Source: Marixanthomonas sp002364245
GTDB taxonomy: Bacteria; Bacteroidota; Bacteroidia; Flavobacteriales; Flavobacteriaceae
Length of the DNA stretch: 64,000 nt
Direction of reading: 5' to 3'
NCBI GenBank assembly: GCA_963973455.1
Contig: CAXAZF010000005.1
Location: forward strand, 186,001-250,000
Numbering within the stretch: the first letter of the stretch is position 1; every line of letters starts with the position of its first letter. The translations under genes were made by a program, and so were the position numbers. The notes beneath the pieces are model-generated. The model saw only the letters and a program-made list of their open reading frames with translations, made no database searches and was not told where the DNA came from. Positions 60,447 to 64,000 of this stretch are shown here, one piece after another.

Positions 60447-63365
60447 ATGAAAAAATTGCTATTAACCTCACTGCTTACATTACTTTTCACTTCCGTTTAT
60501 AGTCAGCAAATCAACCCGTTGATAGTTAAAGAAGATTTTAAAAATCAAGAAAAATGGGTGGATAGTATTTACGGCAATATGTCATTGCAAGAAAAAATTG
60601 GTCAACTTTTTATGGTCGATGTTTTTTCGAGTGCACCAAAAGCTAAAACCAACAAGGTAAAAGACCTAATCAACAACCAATATATTGGTGGAGTTATTTT
60701 TTCAAAAGGAGGGCCTATGCGGCAGGCAAAATTAAATAACGAGTTTCAAGAGCTTTCAAAGATTCCTTTGTTAATAGGAATGGATGCCGAATGGGGCTTG
60801 GCCATGCGCTTGGATTCAACATATGCGTTTCCGTGGAACATGACTCTTGGTGCCATTGAAGATAACGATATTGTCCGTCAAGTAGGAAAACGAATAGGAG
60901 AGCAAAGTAAACGTTTAGGGATTCACATTAATTTTGCGCCTGTGGTCGATATAAACACCAACCCCAATAACCCCATAATCGGAAACCGCTCATTTGGGGA
61001 GGATAAAGATAATGTGACCGAAAAATCCTTGGCTTTTATGAAAGGCTTTCAAGAAGCTGGAATCCTTGCAAATGCAAAACATTTTCCTGGACATGGCGAT
61101 ACAGAGAGCGATTCACACAAAGTATTGCCGACAATAGACCATACGCGTCAACGTATTGATAGTATTGAACTATATCCCTACAAAGAATTAATTAAAGAAG
61201 GGTTGAGCAGTGTGATGGTTGCTCATTTAAATGTACCATCACTTGAAGATAAATTAAATTTTCCTTCATCACTTTCAAAAACAATCGTTACCGATATTTT
61301 AAAAGGACAACTTGGGTTTAACGGATTGATTTTTACCGACGCTTTAAACATGAGAGGTGTTGCTAATTTTGATAAACCTGGCGAAATTGATTTAGCCGCT
61401 TTTTTAGCAGGAAATGATGTATTGCTTATTTCAGAGGATATACCCAAAGCTCATGCCTTATTGGTTAATGCTTACCGTGAAGGAACAATAACCGATGAAC
61501 GACTTGCACATTCGGTTAAAAAAATTCTATATGCAAAATATAAAGCGGGTTTAAATACGTATCAACCTGTAGATACTACGTATTTAGTTGAAGAATTAAA
61601 CACTGTAAATGACGATACTTTATATGAAAAAGCAATGGAAAATGCCTTGACGGTACTTAAAAACGATAAAGCGATTTTACCTATTAAAGATTTACAGAAA
61701 AAGAAAATTGCTTACGTAAATTTTGGTGATGATTCTGGAAAACCTTTTTTAGAAGAGCTTCGGAAATACACTGATATAGACTGGGTAAAAGCGAATAGTC
61801 TAGATGATTACGTACAAAAGCTAAAAAACTATAATTATGTAGTTATTGGTTTCCATAAAAGCAATGAAAACCCTTGGAAAGGTTATAAATTTACTGAAAA
61901 AGAGCTTGTTTGGATTTACGAAATAGCCCGAACAAACACAGTAATTTTAGATGTATTCGCCAGACCTTATGCACTTTCAGAACTTAAAACTGCCACTAAT
62001 TTTGAAGGGGTGATTTTATCCTATCAAAACAGTGAAGTATCCCAACAACTTTCGGCACAATTAATATTTGGAGCTCGAGAAGCTAATGGAAAGTTACCAG
62101 TAACACTGGGAGAGACATTTCCTCTTAATACACATTTTCAAACAAAATCATTAAAACGCTTACAATACGGAACTCCAGAAAGTGTAGGGGTAAATAGTTA
62201 TAAACTTAAAAAAATAGATTCCTTGGCGAAAGTGGGCTTATGGGCTAATATGATGCCTGGTGCCCAGATTTTGGTCGCCCGTAAAGGAAAAGTGATTTAC
62301 GACAAAACCTTCGGTCACCAAACACAACAAAAAAAGAATGCTATTCAGGGTAATAGTATGTACGATGTAGCCTCGTTAACTAAAATTTTGGCCACCTTAC
62401 CTATGGTAATGAATTTATTTGATCGAGGAGTACTTACTATGGATACAACGTTGGGCGAAATGCTTCCGGAGTATAAATATTCAAACAAAGCAAATGTTAC
62501 ATTAAAAGAAATGCTTTCACATTATGCTCGCCTTAAAGCGTGGATTCCGTTTTATACGCATACCTTAGATACCGTTACCCATAAGCCAGCTGCCAAATAT
62601 TATAGTAAAACCCCAACCGAAAAGTTTAATATCCCAGTTGCGGAAGACCTTTATATGCGTCGTGATTACCAAGACAGTATTTTTAAAATAATAAAAGAGA
62701 GTGAGTTACGACCGGTTAGAGGTTATAGATACAGTGATTTACCGTATTATATTCTGAAAAAATATTTAGAAGAATTCTATGGAGCACCGTTAGAAACATT
62801 AGTACAACGTAATTATTATGAGTCTTTGGGTGCCAATTATACAACCTATTTACCGTTAAATAAATTTCCAAAAAGTATGATTGTCCCTACTGAAGAAGAT
62901 AATTCCTTCCGTATGCAGAAAGTGCAAGGTTACGTTCATGACCAAGGCGCTGCTATGTTGGGTGGTGTAAGTGGGCATGCAGGTTTGTTCAGTACTTCAA
63001 ACGATATTGCCAAGATTATGCAAATGTATTTATGGAAAGGTTTTTACGGCGGAACACGCTATTTTAAGCCAGAAACCTTAGATGCTTTTAACACTTGTTA
63101 TTATTGTGAGGATGATGTAAGGCGAGGGGTTGGCTTCGACAAACCACAGCTGGGTAATGTAGGTCCTACTTGTGGCTGTGTTTCCATGACTAGTTTTGGG
63201 CACAGCGGATTTACTGGAACGTTTGCTTGGGCAGACCCAGAAGCAGAAATTGTATATATATTTTTATCTAACAGAACTTATCCCGATTCCCGAAATAGAA
63301 AGTTGATAAGTAGTAATTTGCGTACCAAAATACAGCAAGCCATTTATGATGCCATTGATTATTAA
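60447..63365 (+). CDS. GH3 beta-N-acetylglucosaminidase (NagZ-like) fused to a beta-lactamase-family serine hydrolase
   Basis: 972 residues from ATG at 60447. A signal peptide (MKKLLLTSLLTLLFTSVYSQ) leads to a GH3 domain with NagZ-type motif KHFPGHGDTESDSHKVLP and FTDALNMRGV (about residues 30-370), a GH3 C-terminal alpha/beta part (about 390-570), then a class C beta-lactamase-like domain (about 590-970) with the serine in VASLTKI, YSD in YRYSDLPYY and HSGFTGT. This is one envelope protein combining muropeptide hydrolysis with a penicillin-binding-type domain. It is exported, probably periplasmic. It lies 18 bp after the previous gene and 14 bp before bshA. Confidence 0.92.
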   Translation: MKKLLLTSLLTLLFTSVYSQQINPLIVKEDFKNQEKWVDSIYGNMSLQEKIGQLFMVDVFSSAPKAKTNKVKDLINNQYIGGVIFSKGGPMRQAKLNNEFQELSKIPLLIGMDAEWGLAMRLDSTYAFPWNMTLGAIEDNDIVRQVGKRIGEQSKRLGIHINFAPVVDINTNPNNPIIGNRSFGEDKDNVTEKSLAFMKGFQEAGILANAKHFPGHGDTESDSHKVLPTIDHTRQRIDSIELYPYKELIKEGLSSVMVAHLNVPSLEDKLNFPSSLSKTIVTDILKGQLGFNGLIFTDALNMRGVANFDKPGEIDLAAFLAGNDVLLISEDIPKAHALLVNAYREGTITDERLAHSVKKILYAKYKAGLNTYQPVDTTYLVEELNTVNDDTLYEKAMENALTVLKNDKAILPIKDLQKKKIAYVNFGDDSGKPFLEELRKYTDIDWVKANSLDDYVQKLKNYNYVVIGFHKSNENPWKGYKFTEKELVWIYEIARTNTVILDVFARPYALSELKTATNFEGVILSYQNSEVSQQLSAQLIFGAREANGKLPVTLGETFPLNTHFQTKSLKRLQYGTPESVGVNSYKLKKIDSLAKVGLWANMMPGAQILVARKGKVIYDKTFGHQTQQKKNAIQGNSMYDVASLTKILATLPMVMNLFDRGVLTMDTTLGEMLPEYKYSNKANVTLKEMLSHYARLKAWIPFYTHTLDTVTHKPAAKYYSKTPTEKFNIPVAEDLYMRRDYQDSIFKIIKESELRPVRGYRYSDLPYYILKKYLEEFYGAPLETLVQRNYYESLGANYTTYLPLNKFPKSMIVPTEEDNSFRMQKVQGYVHDQGAAMLGGVSGHAGLFSTSNDIAKIMQMYLWKGFYGGTRYFKPETLDAFNTCYYCEDDVRRGVGFDKPQLGNVGPTCGCVSMTSFGHSGFTGTFAWADPEAEIVYIFLSNRTYPDSRNRKLISSNLRTKIQQAIYDAIDY

Positions 63366-63379
63366 AAAGAAAACCTAGA

Positions 63380-64000
63380 ATGAAAATAGCTATTGTGTGT
63401 TACCCTACTTTTGGAGGTAGTGGTGTTGTCGCTACCGAATTAGGCATAGCCTTATCTGAACGAGGCCATGAAGTTCACTTTGTAACTTATAAACAACCGG
63501 TTCGATTAGAGTTACTTTCAAAAAAAATATTCTTTCACGAAGTATCGGTGCCAGATTATCCGTTATTTCATTACCAACCATACGAATTGGCACTTTCCAG
63601 TAAATTGGTAGATACTGTTAAGTTACACAACATTGATTTATTGCACGTGCATTATGCCATTCCGCATGCATATGCAGGTTATATGGCTAAAAAAATGCTT
63701 GAAGAAGAGGGTATTTCACTTCCAATGGTGACCACCCTGCATGGTACAGACATTACCTTAGTGGGAAACCATGAGTTTTATAAGCCTGCAGTAACGTTTA
63801 GTATTAATAAAAGTGATGTGGTTACTTCGGTTTCACAGAGTTTAAAAGATGACACCAATCGTCTTTTTACTGTTGAAGATGATATCAAGGTTGTTCCCAA
63901 TTTTATTGATATGGCAAAGCACAATCCGTCTTTTACCGATTGCCAAAGGGAGTTAATGGCAGAACCTCAAGAACGAATTGTTACTCACATAAGTAATCTT
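63380..64000 (+). CDS. bshA: N-acetyl-alpha-D-glucosaminyl L-malate synthase BshA, 5' part
   Basis: 207 codons are present; the gene continues past the window. The N-terminus MKIAIVCYPTFGGSGVVATE has the GGSGVVATELG nucleotide-sugar motif of BshA, and THLHGTDITLVG-like segment reads TTLHGTDITLVGNHEFYKP. It transfers GlcNAc from UDP-GlcNAc to L-malate, the first step of bacillithiol synthesis. The gene begins 14 bp after the GH3 fusion and probably shares its transcript. The bshB and bshC genes are not in the window. High confidence for the family. Confidence 0.95.
   Translation, partial: MKIAIVCYPTFGGSGVVATELGIALSERGHEVHFVTYKQPVRLELLSKKIFFHEVSVPDYPLFHYQPYELALSSKLVDTVKLHNIDLLHVHYAIPHAYAGYMAKKMLEEEGISLPMVTTLHGTDITLVGNHEFYKPAVTFSINKSDVVTSVSQSLKDDTNRLFTVEDDIKVVPNFIDMAKHNPSFTDCQRELMAEPQERIVTHISNL

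Noticed and set aside
1..64000. CRISPR arrays, insertion sequences, prophage or integrase genes
   Set aside because: No repeat-spacer pattern, no transposase or integrase motif and no flanking target-site duplications were seen anywhere in the window.

Overview
The window is a stretch of bacterial chromosome that reads as core genome of a marine-type member of the Flavobacteriaceae (Bacteroidota). Four things point there: AT-rich sequence, promoters of the TAnnTTTG (-7) type instead of TATAAT, many lipoproteins and SusC/TonB-type outer-membrane proteins, and Bacteroidota-specific families (DUF6048/DUF6452, 2TM-domain proteins, a short primary sigma factor, bacillithiol synthesis by BshA). The genus cannot be fixed from the sequence alone. 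I see no insertion sequence, prophage, CRISPR array, rRNA or tRNA gene.

Layout. 1-4.2 kb: a glycolytic block (end of pfkA, a small lipoprotein, gapA, a BadF-type sugar kinase, pgi). 4.2-6.4 kb, minus strand: rlmH, a membrane class III adenylate cyclase and a YdeI/OmdA-type protein. 6.5-12.5 kb: a plus-strand run of a TonB-dependent receptor, a DUF2141 protein, a 35-residue membrane peptide, a periplasmic TPR-like protein, a LytS-type histidine kinase ending in a 2TM domain, and three stand-alone 2TM proteins. 12.6-15.3 kb: an AIM24-like protein, a 65-residue protein, oxyR and a second DUF2141 protein. 15.4-22.8 kb: the MoxR/DUF58 membrane-associated cluster (DUF58, MoxR, DUF4350, DUF4129, a membrane protein and SpoIIM, divergent from RDD and TRIC). 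22.8-27.8 kb: a lipoprotein cyclophilin, a CoA-type NUDIX hydrolase, an unusual PlsC-like acyltransferase, DUF6048/DUF6452 and rlmD. 28-37 kb: hutH, clpC, gyrA and a TPR protein. 37-47 kb: an aldehyde dehydrogenase, a 1030-residue Asp-box (VPS10-like) protein, DUF72, a thioesterase, an endonuclease-family protein, an MscS channel. 47-58 kb: an M16 protease, two more MscS channels, a VanX-like dipeptidase, an SDR enzyme, an OmpA-like lipoprotein, an SLC13/RCK transporter and the primary sigma factor. 58-64 kb: an aldo/keto reductase, secreted and cytosolic conserved proteins, a GH3-beta-lactamase fusion and the 5' part of bshA.

The genes together suggest housekeeping plus envelope maintenance: central carbon flow, translation fidelity, protein turnover, supercoiling, redox defence (OxyR, bacillithiol), osmotic protection (three MscS channels) and peptidoglycan turnover (NagZ-like and VanX-like enzymes). 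The least explained part is the 6.5-12.5 kb run. It looks like an envelope-sensing unit whose kinase has no adjacent LytTR response regulator and is accompanied by three paralogous 2TM proteins. Other points worth attention are the HX5D spacing in the PlsC-like enzyme, a tandem 11-bp promoter repeat ahead of the 65-residue gene, a large dyad over the rlmD promoter region, and start codons of divergent genes only 2 bp apart at 23.59 kb.
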